Shown: positions 9,632 through 19,240, counted from the stretch's first letter. The stretch is DNA of 64,000 bases from Dyella monticola (GCF_003363155.1 NZ_QRBE01000014.1:1-64000), one strand, 5' to 3'. A program made the numbers and translations. Notes: generated from the letters alone by a model not told the origin.

Positions 9632-10070
9632 TGTGCGCACGCAATACCGGCGTCCCGGTCGGATCCGTAACCTCGACGAGCACCGGCCATTCCCTGCCAT
9701 TTTCGACCGCGCCAAGCGGGAGGTGTGGCGTGGCGACGGCATGCATGGTGCCTTTTGCACGGGTTAAATAGTCCACGCGCATGCCTTTGGGAATCCAGCG
9801 CGCATCAGGCGGAAGTGTGGCCTCGGCCATCACGCCGGCACTCAGCTCGGCGAGGTTGCAGAGCGCGATCGCATGCACCGTACCGATATGGTTGTGCACG
9901 CGTCGACGGTCGCGCATATGGACTTCGCAGCGCCCGGGCTCGAGCGCAACGAAGCGTGGCGCAATCGTGGCGAAGTAAGGCGCGCGCAGGCACACCGCGC
10001 GGGCGAACAGCCAGTGGCCGCAGGGCCAGCGGGTGATGCGCTGATAAAGCGTCAGCAGCGACGCGCTCAT
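9597..10070 (-). CDS. DUF4442 hotdog-fold protein, probable thioesterase
   Basis: A 157-residue protein of the DUF4442 family, which shares the hotdog fold of PaaI-type acyl-CoA thioesterases. The N-terminal half contains the long helix region, and the NHIGTVHAIALCNLAELSAG segment matches the part that in this fold forms the active-site helix. Its 3' end overlaps the 3' end of the CPBP gene by about 35 bases on the other strand. It lies 42 bases downstream of fadE in the same direction and is probably cotranscribed, so a role in acyl-CoA turnover during fatty acid oxidation is likely but not shown. Confidence 0.75.
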   Translation of the reverse strand: MSASLLTLYQRITRWPCGHWLFARAVCLRAPYFATIAPRFVALEPGRCEVHMRDRRRVHNHIGTVHAIALCNLAELSAGVMAEATLPPDARWIPKGMRVDYLTRAKGTMHAVATPHLPLGAVENGREWPVLVEVTDPTGTPVLRAHITLWVSPRKKR

Positions 10071-10112
10071 ACCTTCAAATCTCCGCCTTGTGCGAAGCGC
10101 ACCGCGCGAGGA

Positions 10113-12581
10113 TCAAGCGGCATCCGCCAGTTTCTTTCGATCCTTGCGCGTCATTGCCGACTGCAGCTCCGCCGGATCAAAGTCATCCACGGAAATGAAC
10201 TCGAACACCCCTTCGCGTACGCGCTTGAGCAACGCGGCCTCGCTGGCGTCGATCACACCCGCCCGAACCGCTTCATCGAGCTGCTCCAGATAGTCGTGCG
10301 ATGTGAACTGTCCCGCTTTCTGTGCCTTGCCGAACTTGCGTTCCACCGGTTCGGCGGCGATCACCTCAGGCAGCAACTGATTCATGCGACCCACCGTGTT
10401 GTTAGGTGTAGGCGTGAGGTACGCCCATTCCAACAGCCGATCACGTGCTTCGCCCGGCGCGGTGATGATGGCGGCGACACGCCGGCCAAGCCGATCCGAC
10501 GGCGGCACTTCGCGACGGCCGAACGGAAACACCAGCACGCGCAACAGCCATGAAACAGGCCGCACAGGGAAGTTTCGGATGGCGCCATCCAGCGCCATCT
10601 GCGTGCGCCACATGCACTCGTGGAAGGCCCATGCCAGCAGCGGGCGATCCGCTTCCGGGCGCCCCGTATCTTCATAGCGCTTCAACATCGCACTGGCGAT
10701 GTACAGGTAGCTCAATACATCACCCAGGCGCGCGGAGAGTTTTTCCTTGAACTTCAGCTTTCCGCCGAGCACGCCCATGAACGTATCGGCGCACAACGCC
10801 AACGCTGCGGAATAGCGATTGAGTTTGCGGTAATAACGGCGCACATAAGCATCACCTGCCGCATCACCGATACGTGCACCAGTGAGGCCAAGCACAAAGC
10901 TGCGCACGGCGTTGGAAATGCCGAAACCAAGATGGCCGAACAGTGCGCGGTCGAACGTCTTCAGGCGCTCGCTGTAATCTTCGATCTGTAGTGCCTGCAT
11001 TTCCTTCAGTACATAAGGATGGCAGCGGATCGCACCCTGGCCGAAGATCATCAGGCTGCGCGTCATGATGTTGGCGCCTTCCACCGTGATCGCGATGGGC
11101 ACACCCTGCCATGCACGACCGGCGTAATTCTTCGGACCCAGTTGCACGGCCTTGCCGCCGTGCACGTCCATCGCGTCCCCGGCGATGGTGCGACCCCATT
11201 CGGTGGCGTGATATTTGGCAATGGCGGAAGGCACGGCCGGCTTTTCACCACGATCCACCGCAGCAGCCGTCGCGCGCGACAACGCCGCCGTGGCATAGGT
11301 GAGACCGCCGATGCGCGCCAGCGCTTCTTCCACGCCTTCGAAACGCGCGACGGCCAGACCGAACTGCTTGCGCATGCGTGCATAAGCCCCGGTTGCGGCG
11401 ACCGCCATCCGTACGCCGCCGGTTGCATTGGAAGGCAGCGAAATGGCGCGGCCTACCGACAGGCATTCAACCAGCATGCGCCAGCCGTGGCCGGCCATGT
11501 GCGGGCCGCCGATCAGCGTGGACATCGGCGCGAACACGTCCTTGCCGCGCACCGGACCATTCTGGAAGGGAATATTGAGCGGGAAATGACGGCGGCCGAT
11601 CTCCAGGCCGGGCGTGTTACGCGGCAACAACGCGAGCGTGATACCCAGATCGTCCTTGTCTCCGAGCAGATGCTCAGGGTCGTACAGACGGAAGGCCAGA
11701 CCCACCACGGTAGCGATCGGCGCCAGCGTGATGTAGCGCTTGTCGAAGTTCAATCGCATGCCGATGGTTTCGACACCATCGACCACGTGCTTGCACACCA
11801 CGCCGTAATCGGGAATCGAGGTGGCATCGGAGCCGGCATACGGACCGGTGAGTGCGAAGCAGGGAATCTCCTCACCTACCGCCAGGCGCGGCAGGTAGTA
11901 GTTCTTCTGCTCATCGCTGCCGTAATGCAGCAGCAATTCGGCCGGACCGAGCGAATTGGGTACGGCGACCGTCGAGGCGACCGTGGCCGACATTGTCGCG
12001 AGCTTCTGCAGCACCGCCGAATGCGCCAGCGCGGAAAAACCCAGGCCGCCATAGTGCTTGGGAATGATCATGCCGAAGAATTGGTGCTTCTTGATGAAGT
12101 CCCACACCTCCGGTGGCAAGTCGGCCAGCTCGTGCGTGATCTGCCAATCGTCGAGCATGCTGCATAGTTGCTCCACGGGACCGGCGAGGAAGGTCTTCTC
12201 CTCCACGCTCAATTCGGGTTTCGGCTGCTTGAGCAATTCATGCCACTGGGGCTTGCCGGAAAACAGTTCGCCTTCGAAACCGACTGTGCCCGCTTCCAAC
12301 GCGGTTTGCTCGGTGTCGGAAAGCTTGGGCGTCACCTTGGCGAACACCTTCAGCAGCGGCGCGGTGATCTGCTTGCGACGGAAAGCGATGTTCAACAGCG
12401 GCACGGCGACCGCCAGTTCGATGGCCAAGAGAATCACCATCGTGATCGGCGTATGGACCAGCAGCCCGACGACCAAGGTGGTGATTATCGTGACGATCGC
12501 CCACGTGCGCAGACTGCTGCGGTGGTAGGCGCACGCGCCGGTTGCAATGATCGCCGCCAACACGGTCAATAGTACGTACAT
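10113..12581 (-). CDS. fadE: Acyl-CoA dehydrogenase FadE
   Basis: An 822-residue protein of the long FadE type, matching the E. coli enzyme of 814 residues in length and order. It catalyses the first step of beta-oxidation, FAD-dependent formation of the trans-2,3 double bond in acyl-CoA. Two hydrophobic segments at the N-terminus (about residues 1-15 and 27-62) anchor it to the membrane. The acyl-CoA dehydrogenase domains follow, with PKHYGGLGFSALAHS and the FAD-contacting ALTGPYAGSDA region, and then the C-terminal extension found only in FadE. The start codon comes one base after the stop of the upstream hydrolase (TGAGATG), so the two are translationally coupled. Electrons would pass to EtfBA and ETF-QO, also encoded in this window. 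Confidence 0.95.
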   Translation of the reverse strand: MYVLLTVLAAIIATGACAYHRSSLRTWAIVTIITTLVVGLLVHTPITMVILLAIELAVAVPLLNIAFRRKQITAPLLKVFAKVTPKLSDTEQTALEAGTVGFEGELFSGKPQWHELLKQPKPELSVEEKTFLAGPVEQLCSMLDDWQITHELADLPPEVWDFIKKHQFFGMIIPKHYGGLGFSALAHSAVLQKLATMSATVASTVAVPNSLGPAELLLHYGSDEQKNYYLPRLAVGEEIPCFALTGPYAGSDATSIPDYGVVCKHVVDGVETIGMRLNFDKRYITLAPIATVVGLAFRLYDPEHLLGDKDDLGITLALLPRNTPGLEIGRRHFPLNIPFQNGPVRGKDVFAPMSTLIGGPHMAGHGWRMLVECLSVGRAISLPSNATGGVRMAVAATGAYARMRKQFGLAVARFEGVEEALARIGGLTYATAALSRATAAAVDRGEKPAVPSAIAKYHATEWGRTIAGDAMDVHGGKAVQLGPKNYAGRAWQGVPIAITVEGANIMTRSLMIFGQGAIRCHPYVLKEMQALQIEDYSERLKTFDRALFGHLGFGISNAVRSFVLGLTGARIGDAAGDAYVRRYYRKLNRYSAALALCADTFMGVLGGKLKFKEKLSARLGDVLSYLYIASAMLKRYEDTGRPEADRPLLAWAFHECMWRTQMALDGAIRNFPVRPVSWLLRVLVFPFGRREVPPSDRLGRRVAAIITAPGEARDRLLEWAYLTPTPNNTVGRMNQLLPEVIAAEPVERKFGKAQKAGQFTSHDYLEQLDEAVRAGVIDASEAALLKRVREGVFEFISVDDFDPAELQSAMTRKDRKKLADAA

Positions 12582-12582
12582 C

Positions 12583-13491
12583 TCAACACCTCATGGCAGA
12601 TGACGGGGTCGCGCCTGCATTGACGTCGACCAATTCCAGGCTTTCGATGAAACCTGCGATGGCGGCGGTGAACGCATCGTTCGCATCGCCGGCCAGCATG
12701 TGCGTGGCGCCAGGCACTTGCGCATGCCGGGCATGCGGCACCAGCGCGAGAAATTCGTCCACGGTGCGATGTGACACCACATCGCTGCGTTCGCCAGAAA
12801 GCAACAGCACTGGTACCTGGACATTCGCTGCGGCGACCAGCAGGCGCGGTTGATAGCGTTCGCTTTCGCTCACCAGGCCGCCGGCGAGCAAAGCCGGATC
12901 CCAATGCCAGCGCAAGCGGCCGTCAGCGCCTTCGCGCAACAAGGGACGCAATTGCTGCTCGCTCTTGCGCTCGCGGCGCTGGGGAAGATAGGCGGCGATC
13001 TGATCGGCCGCCTCGGCATAACCGGCGAAACCATCCGGATGCGCCTGCATGAACGCCAGAATGCGCTCAACCCCAGCGGTTTCCCAGCGCGGCGTAATGT
13101 CGACGAGCACCAGCGCACGGAACAGTGACGGCTGCGCCTCGCCGGCCACGACCAAGCCAAGCAATCCACCCATCGACGCGCCCACCAGAATGGGGGGCGC
13201 CGGTTGGGCCTGTGCGAGTGCGCCGAGGTCATCCGCAAAGTGCTGCATGTGGTAGTCGCCGCCGAGCATCCGGTCGCTCTCGCCGTGGCCGCGGCTATCG
13301 AAGCTGACGCATCGGCAACCGCGCTCGGCCAGCGTGGCGGCAGCAGCGCTCCAGGCGCCACGGGTCTGGCCGAAGCCGTGCGCAAACAGGAGGGTGGGCG
13401 TGCCTGTCGCATGGCGCACATCCATCGCCAGCGAAAGGCCGTCGGCGGTGGAGAAAGAGGTGCGATGGGCTTGATATTGATCCATACGCAT
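12583..13491 (-). CDS. Alpha/beta hydrolase
   Basis: A 302-residue alpha/beta-fold hydrolase. The oxyanion motif HGFGQTRGAW sits near residue 38, the nucleophile elbow GASMGG near 103, and a late histidine in GATHMLAGD completes the likely catalytic triad. Substrate cannot be read, but it is the first gene of a two- or three-gene unit with fadE and the DUF4442 thioesterase and faces a TetR repressor, which suggests a fatty ester or acyl substrate. ATGs at 13491 and 13485 are both possible starts. Confidence 0.85.
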   Translation of the reverse strand: MRMDQYQAHRTSFSTADGLSLAMDVRHATGTPTLLFAHGFGQTRGAWSAAAATLAERGCRCVSFDSRGHGESDRMLGGDYHMQHFADDLGALAQAQPAPPILVGASMGGLLGLVVAGEAQPSLFRALVLVDITPRWETAGVERILAFMQAHPDGFAGYAEAADQIAAYLPQRRERKSEQQLRPLLREGADGRLRWHWDPALLAGGLVSESERYQPRLLVAAANVQVPVLLLSGERSDVVSHRTVDEFLALVPHARHAQVPGATHMLAGDANDAFTAAIAGFIESLELVDVNAGATPSSAMRC

Positions 13492-13594
13492 GAGTATGGA
13501 TGGCGTGCGTACGCGCCGTCAACCCGCCCTTCCATCAGCTTTTCCCCGCTTGAGGCAGCCCCAGTTCGGCGCCGGCATGGGCTACCATACGGAA

Positions 13595-14173
13595 ATGAAT
13601 GTCCGCCAGAAACCCGAACGTACGCGCCTTTCCGCCGAAGACTGGGAAGACGCCGCTCTCAATTTGATTGCCGAACAAGGCGTCGGAGCGCTCGCCGTCG
13701 AAGCACTGGCGCGTCAGCTGGGCGTAACCAAGGGCAGTTTCTACTGGCATTTCCGTACGCGCGAAGCACTGCTGCAAGCGGCGCTGGAACGCTGGGAGCA
13801 ATACGGCGAACGCGAAATCATCGCTCAGATCGAGGCCATCCCCGATCCGCGCGAACGCCTGCCGGAATTGTTCCGCCGTGTCGCGCACGAGCTGCATCCG
13901 CACCGCGTATACGCGGCGCTGCTCAAAGCCCTGGATCACCCGCTGGTCGTGCCGGTGATGGCACGCGTCTCCAAGCGCCGCACGGAATTTCTTCACACCG
14001 CTTACACGGAAGCGGGCATGGAGCCTGCCCAAGCGCTCAACCGTGCCCGGCTCACCTACGCCGCGTACGTGGGTTTTCTGCAGCTCAATTTCACACTTGG
14101 CCTGCCAAGGTTGAACCACGAAGAATTCGACGCCTACGTCGAACATATGATTGCGACACTGATCCCGGCGTAA
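13595..14173 (+). CDS. TetR-family transcriptional regulator
   Basis: From the ATG at 13595 the product is 192 residues, the usual TetR size. The N-terminal helix-turn-helix is clear (VEALARQLGVTKGSFYWHF), followed by a helical ligand-binding domain. A frame open from 13490 would add 35 residues with no family resemblance and would overlap the hydrolase start, so it was rejected. The gene diverges from the hydrolase-fadE unit, with about 100 bases between starts. TetR proteins often control the divergent neighbour, so this one probably represses that unit and responds to an acyl-CoA or fatty acid; that is inference. Confidence 0.88.
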   Translation: MNVRQKPERTRLSAEDWEDAALNLIAEQGVGALAVEALARQLGVTKGSFYWHFRTREALLQAALERWEQYGEREIIAQIEAIPDPRERLPELFRRVAHELHPHRVYAALLKALDHPLVVPVMARVSKRRTEFLHTAYTEAGMEPAQALNRARLTYAAYVGFLQLNFTLGLPRLNHEEFDAYVEHMIATLIPA

Positions 14174-14350
14174 GCGGAAGGGTCTCGCTCAATGAAAAAG
14201 TGGAACGTCGGAGCGACCGCGTCGCACCGACGATAGATGCTGCGCGAAGCTCGCTTTAGTCGTACTTATGCTGCACCCCACCTTGAAATGCCAGTGCGCG
14301 TAACTTAGCGTCACAGCTCTCTTTTATGGGTATACCAAAGTGAGGAAAGC

Positions 14351-16120
14351 ATGACGAGCAAGCTCGCGGCGCTTGATCGATGGGTCAACGACGTGGCGGC
14401 CACGACCCGCCCCGCAACGATCCACTGGTGCGATGGTTCGGACACCGAATATCAGGCGTTGGTGCAGCAGATGCTGCAAACAGGGGATCTGATCGAACTC
14501 AATCAGCAGACGCATCCAGGCTGCTATCTGCATCGCTCCAACCCATCGGACGTGGCGCGCGTGGAGCACCTCACCTTCGTGTGCACCGAGCACGAAGAAG
14601 ATGCCGGCCCGAACAATCATTGGATGGCACCGGCCGATGCGCACGCGAAGATCGATGCGCTGTTCGAGGGCTGCATGGAAGGCCGTACCATGTACGTGAT
14701 TCCCTATTGCATGGGGCCGATCGATTCACCGCTGTCGCGCTGCGGCGTGGAAATTACCGACAGCCCTTACGTGGTCGCCAACATGCGCACCATGACGCGC
14801 ATGGGCGCTGCCTCGCTCACGCGCATCGAACGCGAAGGGCGTTTCGTAAAAGGCCTGCATTCCACCGGCGAGCTCGATCCGGAACGCCGCTTCATCATGC
14901 ATTTCCCCGAAGAGCTCACGATTAAATCGTACGGCTCCGGCTATGGCGGCAATGCATTGCTGGGCAAGAAATGCCATGCGTTGCGCATCGCCAGTTTCCA
15001 GGCCCGCCGCGAAGGCTGGCTGGCCGAGCATATGCTGATCGTCGGCATCGAGAATCCGCAGGGCAAAACGCATTACGTCGCCGCTGCGTTTCCCTCGGCC
15101 TGCGGCAAAACCAATCTTGCGATGCTGATTCCGCCGGAAGGTTATCGCCAGAACGGCTGGCGTGTATGGACGGTGGGCGATGACATCTGCTGGATGCATC
15201 CGGGTGAAGATGGGCGTCTGTATGCCATCAACCCCGAGGCCGGCTTCTTCGGCGTGGCGCCGGGCACCAGCGAAAAGAGCAATCCCAATGCGCTGACTTC
15301 GATTTCGCACGACACCATTTTTACCAACGTGGCGGTCACCGCCGACAATCAGCCCTGGTGGGAAGGCCTGCCCGGCACGCCGGTAACCGACTGGCAAGGG
15401 CGCCCCTACGATCCGGCCAACGGTCCGGCGGCGCACCCCAATTCGCGCTTCACCGTAAGCGCCAAGCAATGCCCGACCTGGTCACCCAAGGCCGAGGAAG
15501 CGCAAGGCGTGCCGATCAGCGCCATCGTCTTTGGCGGCCGCCGCCCGTCGCTGCTGCCACTGGTGATGGAAGCGCGCGACTGGGCGCACGGTGTACTGAT
15601 GGGCGCCGCGATGGGCTCGGAAACCACCGCCGCGGCCACCGGTGCGGTCGGCGTGCTGCGTCGTGATTCGATGGCGATGAAGCCGTTCTGCGGCTATCAC
15701 TACGGCGACTACTTCACGCACTGGCTGTCGTTCGACAAGCCTGGCGCGAAGCTTCCCAAGATTTTCCACGTGAACTGGTTCCGCAAAGGCAAGGACGGCA
15801 AGTTCCTGTGGCCTGGCTTCGGCGAAAACCTGCGTGTGATCGAATGGATGATCGACCGCGTCGACGGCAAGGCGCGCGGTGTGGAGACTCCCATCGGCAC
15901 CCTGCCGGCTGCCGGCGAGCTCAAGCTCGACGGTCTGGCGCTCTCGCGCGATACGATGGCCGAACTGCTCGATCTGGATACGTCCGGCTGGCAGACGGAA
16001 CTGCACGCCATCGGTGAATACCTCGACAGTTTCGGCAATCGCCTGCCCTCTCGGTTGCGTCAGGAACAGCTACGCGTGCATCAGGCGCTGCACACCCCGC
16101 TCAAGGCAGCCAACGCGTGA
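14351..16120 (+). CDS. pckG: Phosphoenolpyruvate carboxykinase (GTP)
   Basis: A 589-residue GTP-dependent PEP carboxykinase, which converts oxaloacetate and GTP to phosphoenolpyruvate and CO2 for gluconeogenesis. Family motifs include the R-loop region YGGNALLGKKC, the kinase loop FPSACGKTNLAM that binds the triphosphate, and GDDICWM just after it. The length is normal. The ATG follows a strong GAGGAAAGC ribosome binding site. No overlapping neighbour; the 177 bases upstream contain no other gene. Confidence 0.96.
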   Translation: MTSKLAALDRWVNDVAATTRPATIHWCDGSDTEYQALVQQMLQTGDLIELNQQTHPGCYLHRSNPSDVARVEHLTFVCTEHEEDAGPNNHWMAPADAHAKIDALFEGCMEGRTMYVIPYCMGPIDSPLSRCGVEITDSPYVVANMRTMTRMGAASLTRIEREGRFVKGLHSTGELDPERRFIMHFPEELTIKSYGSGYGGNALLGKKCHALRIASFQARREGWLAEHMLIVGIENPQGKTHYVAAAFPSACGKTNLAMLIPPEGYRQNGWRVWTVGDDICWMHPGEDGRLYAINPEAGFFGVAPGTSEKSNPNALTSISHDTIFTNVAVTADNQPWWEGLPGTPVTDWQGRPYDPANGPAAHPNSRFTVSAKQCPTWSPKAEEAQGVPISAIVFGGRRPSLLPLVMEARDWAHGVLMGAAMGSETTAAATGAVGVLRRDSMAMKPFCGYHYGDYFTHWLSFDKPGAKLPKIFHVNWFRKGKDGKFLWPGFGENLRVIEWMIDRVDGKARGVETPIGTLPAAGELKLDGLALSRDTMAELLDLDTSGWQTELHAIGEYLDSFGNRLPSRLRQEQLRVHQALHTPLKAANA

Positions 16121-16256
16121 AACCACGCCCCTCCTCTCCCAGCCGGGGAGGAGGGCCAATCCTGCACCAGAGCAGGCATTGCCTCTAAACCCCCAGGCCC
16201 CCGGCCGCATCCAAGCTGGCATGATGATCGCCGCTTGCATCGCCAACGGAAGCGCC

Positions 16257-16808
16257 ATGCCCCCACCTGCGCTCGCTGCGGGAAACAACGATATGGATGA
16301 CGTGCGCGCGGCCGCTGCGGGTGACCGGCAGGCATTCCAGCGGCTGTACCGCCAGCATGTGGGTCGCATCCACGGCGCCATGCTGCGCTTGGCCGGATAC
16401 GACCACGCGCGCGCCGAGGATCTCACGCAGGATGCGTTCGTGCGGGCCTGGCAGAAGCTCGATAGCTTCCGCGAGCAAAGCTCGTTCGGTACGTGGCTTT
16501 ACCGGCTGGCGGTCAACGTGGCGCTGATGGATATTCGCGCGCGGGGTTCCGATCCGGTCGGCTATGTGGACGAGGAAAGCGTTCCGGAACATGGCGAAAC
16601 GCCGTTTTGCGCCGCCGAGCGCGAGGAGCTCGAACGCGCGATCGGCAAGCTGCCCCCGCGGGCGCGCGCGGTGCTGGTATTGCACGACGTGGAAGGCTGG
16701 CGCCACGAAGAGATCGCCAGCGAATTGGAGATGGCAGTAGGCTCGTCCAAAGCGCAACTGCATCGTGCACGTGGGTTGTTGCGCAAGGTACTTGGAGAAC
16801 AGCGATGA
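16257..16808 (+). CDS. ECF-type RNA polymerase sigma factor
   Basis: 183 residues with the two regions of extracytoplasmic-function sigma factors. Region 2 carries AEDLTQDAFVRAW and FGTWLYRLAVN; region 4 carries LPPRARAVLVLHDVEGW and the EEIASELEM helix-turn-helix. The ATG at 16257 has GGAAG four bases upstream; the conserved part begins at MDDVRAAAAGD (16293), which is an alternative start. The gene's stop overlaps the start of the anti-sigma gene in ATGA. It would direct RNA polymerase to an envelope-stress or similar regulon, probably including its own operon. Confidence 0.9.
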   Translation: MPPPALAAGNNDMDDVRAAAAGDRQAFQRLYRQHVGRIHGAMLRLAGYDHARAEDLTQDAFVRAWQKLDSFREQSSFGTWLYRLAVNVALMDIRARGSDPVGYVDEESVPEHGETPFCAAEREELERAIGKLPPRARAVLVLHDVEGWRHEEIASELEMAVGSSKAQLHRARGLLRKVLGEQR

Positions 16809-17260
16809 ACGAATTCGAATGGCTGCGCCAGATGCGCGATTTAAACCAGCCGGCCGCTCCGCGCAACGACCTTTGGGCGCGCGTTGATGCCGCGCTCGAT
16901 GACAACGCATCGCAGAACGTCAGCTCGCTCCCGACACCGCGCGCACGGTATCGCCAGGTGTGGGCGGCCGCAGCCAGTATCGCTGCGGTGGTCGTGCTTG
17001 CCTGTGGTATCGCGTGGCATATGCATGCCCTTCCACAGCAGGCACCGGCGGTTGCCACGTCGATCTCCCCGCACGAGAACGCCCCTTGGAAACCAAGCGA
17101 TCCGCGCCTGGCTGGCGCCGCGCTGGAACTGGATGCGGCACGCATGGAGTTGCAGCAGGCCATGCAGCAAGCCCCCGATTCACCTGCGTTGCAGCGCCTG
17201 CTGGAACGCACCCATGCACAGCAGAATTATCTGCGCGAACTCGAGAAACAAGCCGGCTGA
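16805..17260 (+). CDS. Probable membrane-bound anti-sigma factor
   Basis: 151 residues starting MNEFEWLRQMRDL. A cytoplasmic N-terminal part of about 50 residues is followed by one membrane segment near 58-76 (AAAASIAAVVVLACGIAW), a Pro/Ala linker and a helical C-terminal part. No zinc-binding HxxxCxxC motif is present. The four-base overlap with the sigma gene and the one-helix topology are the basis for the anti-sigma call; sequence alone would not identify it. It would hold the sigma factor at the membrane until an envelope signal arrives. Confidence 0.72.
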   Translation: MNEFEWLRQMRDLNQPAAPRNDLWARVDAALDDNASQNVSSLPTPRARYRQVWAAAASIAAVVVLACGIAWHMHALPQQAPAVATSISPHENAPWKPSDPRLAGAALELDAARMELQQAMQQAPDSPALQRLLERTHAQQNYLRELEKQAG

Positions 17261-17280
17261 GCCTCAAGGACATAACAACT

Positions 17281-18186
17281 ATGAAAACTGCCCGCTATCT
17301 GCCGCTGTTGATCTGCCTGCTCCCATGGGGCTACGCCTTTGCGGACACGCCGCTGGACCTGACCCATCCTGCCGCACCCACCGCGCACATCGATATCACC
17401 AACGTTAAAGGCGAAGTCACCATCAACGCCTGGGATCGCAACGAAGTGCATGTCGGCGGTCAACTCGGCGACGGCGCGCAACCGCTTACCATCGAAGGCA
17501 GCGACAACAACCTCACCATCAACGTGCAGGCCAAGGGACATGGCGGCTGGCTCAACTGGAACGGCGAAAACGCCATGGGCGAGACCAGGCTGGACATCAG
17601 CGTGCCACGCGGCGCGTCGCTGAAGGTGAACGTGGTCAGCGCGCCGCTGAGCGTGGATGGCATCGACGGCGGCGACATCAATGTGAATTCGGTAAGCGGT
17701 CGCGTGCGCATCAACGCGCAGACACCCATGATCAGCGCCGTTTCAGTGAGCGGTAACGTCGCCTTCTCCGGTCGCGCCAAACAGGCAAAACTGCAGACAG
17801 TGAGCGGCGACATCCTCGCGCCGTCGCTAGGCAGCACGGTCGACCTGCAGACGGTTTCAGGCCGCATCCAGGTCGGCGGCGGCCCTTGGCAGCAATTCAA
17901 TCTCAGCACCGTTTCCGGTGACGTCCAGCTCACCGGTGCGCTTGCAGCCGCGGGCAACATGAGTGTCGACAGCATGAGCGGCGATGTGCAAGTGCAACTG
18001 CCCGACTCGCTCAGTAGCCACTTGCACGTCAGCACCTTCAGCGGCGATCTGCGCACCGACTTCGGCACGCCCACGCGACCGGAACACGGCCCGGGCAGCA
18101 CGCTCGATACGGTGGCCGGTAGTGGCAACGGCAAGATCCACATCGAGACATTTAGTGGCGACGTGAAGATCAGAAAGGGCCCATAG
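17281..18186 (+). CDS. Exported DUF4097-type beta-repeat protein
   Basis: 301 residues with a signal peptide that should be cut after AFA near residue 21. The mature part is made of short repeating beta strands with a recurring V-S-G-D/R-[VI] core (VSGRVRI, VSGNVAF, VSGDILA, VSGRIQV, VSGDVQL, MSGDVQV, FSGDLRT, FSGDVKI), which is the pattern of the DUF4097 right-handed beta-solenoid. It lies 20 bases after the anti-sigma gene and ahead of a strong terminator, so it is the third gene of the sigma operon. In this family no enzyme activity is known; a periplasmic structural or sensing role for the sigma system is possible. Confidence 0.82.
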   Translation: MKTARYLPLLICLLPWGYAFADTPLDLTHPAAPTAHIDITNVKGEVTINAWDRNEVHVGGQLGDGAQPLTIEGSDNNLTINVQAKGHGGWLNWNGENAMGETRLDISVPRGASLKVNVVSAPLSVDGIDGGDINVNSVSGRVRINAQTPMISAVSVSGNVAFSGRAKQAKLQTVSGDILAPSLGSTVDLQTVSGRIQVGGGPWQQFNLSTVSGDVQLTGALAAAGNMSVDSMSGDVQVQLPDSLSSHLHVSTFSGDLRTDFGTPTRPEHGPGSTLDTVAGSGNGKIHIETFSGDVKIRKGP

Positions 18187-18244
18187 GCGCGCGCAACGGC
18201 ACGTTACCGTTATCACTCACGCATATGCAGTCGCCCAAAATGCC

Positions 18245-18270
18245 AACGCCCCCATTGATGGGGGCGTTTT
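18245..18270. terminator. Intrinsic terminator, probably bidirectional
   Basis: An 11-base perfect inverted repeat, AACGCCCCCAT at 18245-18255 and ATGGGGGCGTT at 18258-18268, ends in a short T run on the plus strand and has CAAAA just upstream that would serve the other strand. It lies between the convergent DUF4097 and outer-membrane protein genes. Confidence 0.85.
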
Positions 18271-18303
18271 GACGTTGACGTGCGCAAACCGATCAGGAAC
18301 GGC

Positions 18304-19194
18304 TCAAAGATCCTGGTGGTACTGCACGTAGGGAGTGCGCGACTGATCAGGCTCCGGCGGACCGGCCGGCGTATTGTTCGCGTTACCGGAAGACCACAGA
18401 TTCTGCGCGCCGAAACTCAGCGAGCCCTGCCACGGCAGATGCCAGGTAACGCCCAGGTCGATGCTGTTCCAGCGGCGATCCGTGTTGAGCATGCCCGGCA
18501 CACCCGTGCCCGTTTCCGGCTGCATGGTGCGACCGACAATGCTCGTGCTCACCGAGCCGTGCTCGATGCCAAAGCTCAATGCTTTCTGATCGAGCGTGCT
18601 GAGGCCAAGCTGATTGCCCGGCAGCAGGCGGATGCGGCCCATGCTCGCGCCAAGCAGCACGCCGTTATTGTTGTTCAATGAGAAGCGCCCGCGCGCATTG
18701 ACCTGCGTGCTGCTATCAAAATCCGTGAGCCCGTTGACGCCAGGTACCGCGCCAGGCAGCACACGCGGCAGCGGCGTGGGGCTGGGCACCTGGTCTTGCG
18801 CCACGCTGACGCCGAGGCTGTAGCGTCCGGCGCTATAGGTCGCGCCCACTTCACTGCTGATAATGCGCGGCTGCGTCACCCATGAGCGCTGTGTGACACC
18901 TGCCTGTGCCGTGACATTCGGCGTTACGCCATATTGCACGGTACTGCTATTGGCATTGCCACCAGCGAGCGGATTGAACGACAGCGCCGCATTGTTTTGC
19001 GTCGCCGCCGTCGTGGTGCTCTGCGATTGCACCAGCCACGAGCCTTGCTGAGGCTGCTGCGCGCCATTCTTCAACAGCGACTGCTGTTGCCACCATGCGG
19101 CGTTGGTATTGCTGGACTGATCGCCGGACAGCGTCTGCCCTGCCGCGATAAGCGGCACGCAGAGCAACGGCAATGTGAGCAGCAATCGGCGCAT
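18304..19194 (-). CDS. Predicted outer-membrane beta-barrel protein, unknown function
   Basis: 296 residues with a signal peptide (MRRLLLTLPLLCVPLIAAGQ, cut near 20). The next 60 residues are rich in Gln, Ser, Asn and Thr. The rest alternates polar and hydrophobic residues with many Gly and Asn turns, as in a small barrel (NARGRFSLNNNNGVLLGAS, RWNSIDLGVTWHLPW, GSLSFGAQNLW). It does not end with the classic C-terminal Phe signal; the last residues are VQYHQDL. I do not recognise a named family. It is transcribed on its own from a leader that holds overlapping short inverted repeats. Confidence 0.7.
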   Translation of the reverse strand: MRRLLLTLPLLCVPLIAAGQTLSGDQSSNTNAAWWQQQSLLKNGAQQPQQGSWLVQSQSTTTAATQNNAALSFNPLAGGNANSSTVQYGVTPNVTAQAGVTQRSWVTQPRIISSEVGATYSAGRYSLGVSVAQDQVPSPTPLPRVLPGAVPGVNGLTDFDSSTQVNARGRFSLNNNNGVLLGASMGRIRLLPGNQLGLSTLDQKALSFGIEHGSVSTSIVGRTMQPETGTGVPGMLNTDRRWNSIDLGVTWHLPWQGSLSFGAQNLWSSGNANNTPAGPPEPDQSRTPYVQYHQDL

Positions 19195-19240
19195 GAAAAT
19201 TCGAAAACACGTGCGATAAGCCCCGCCCGCACCCTCAATT

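Noticed and set aside
11019-12167. 382-codon open frame opposite fadE
   Set aside because: Composition is typical of an antisense shadow and no start site or family is visible.
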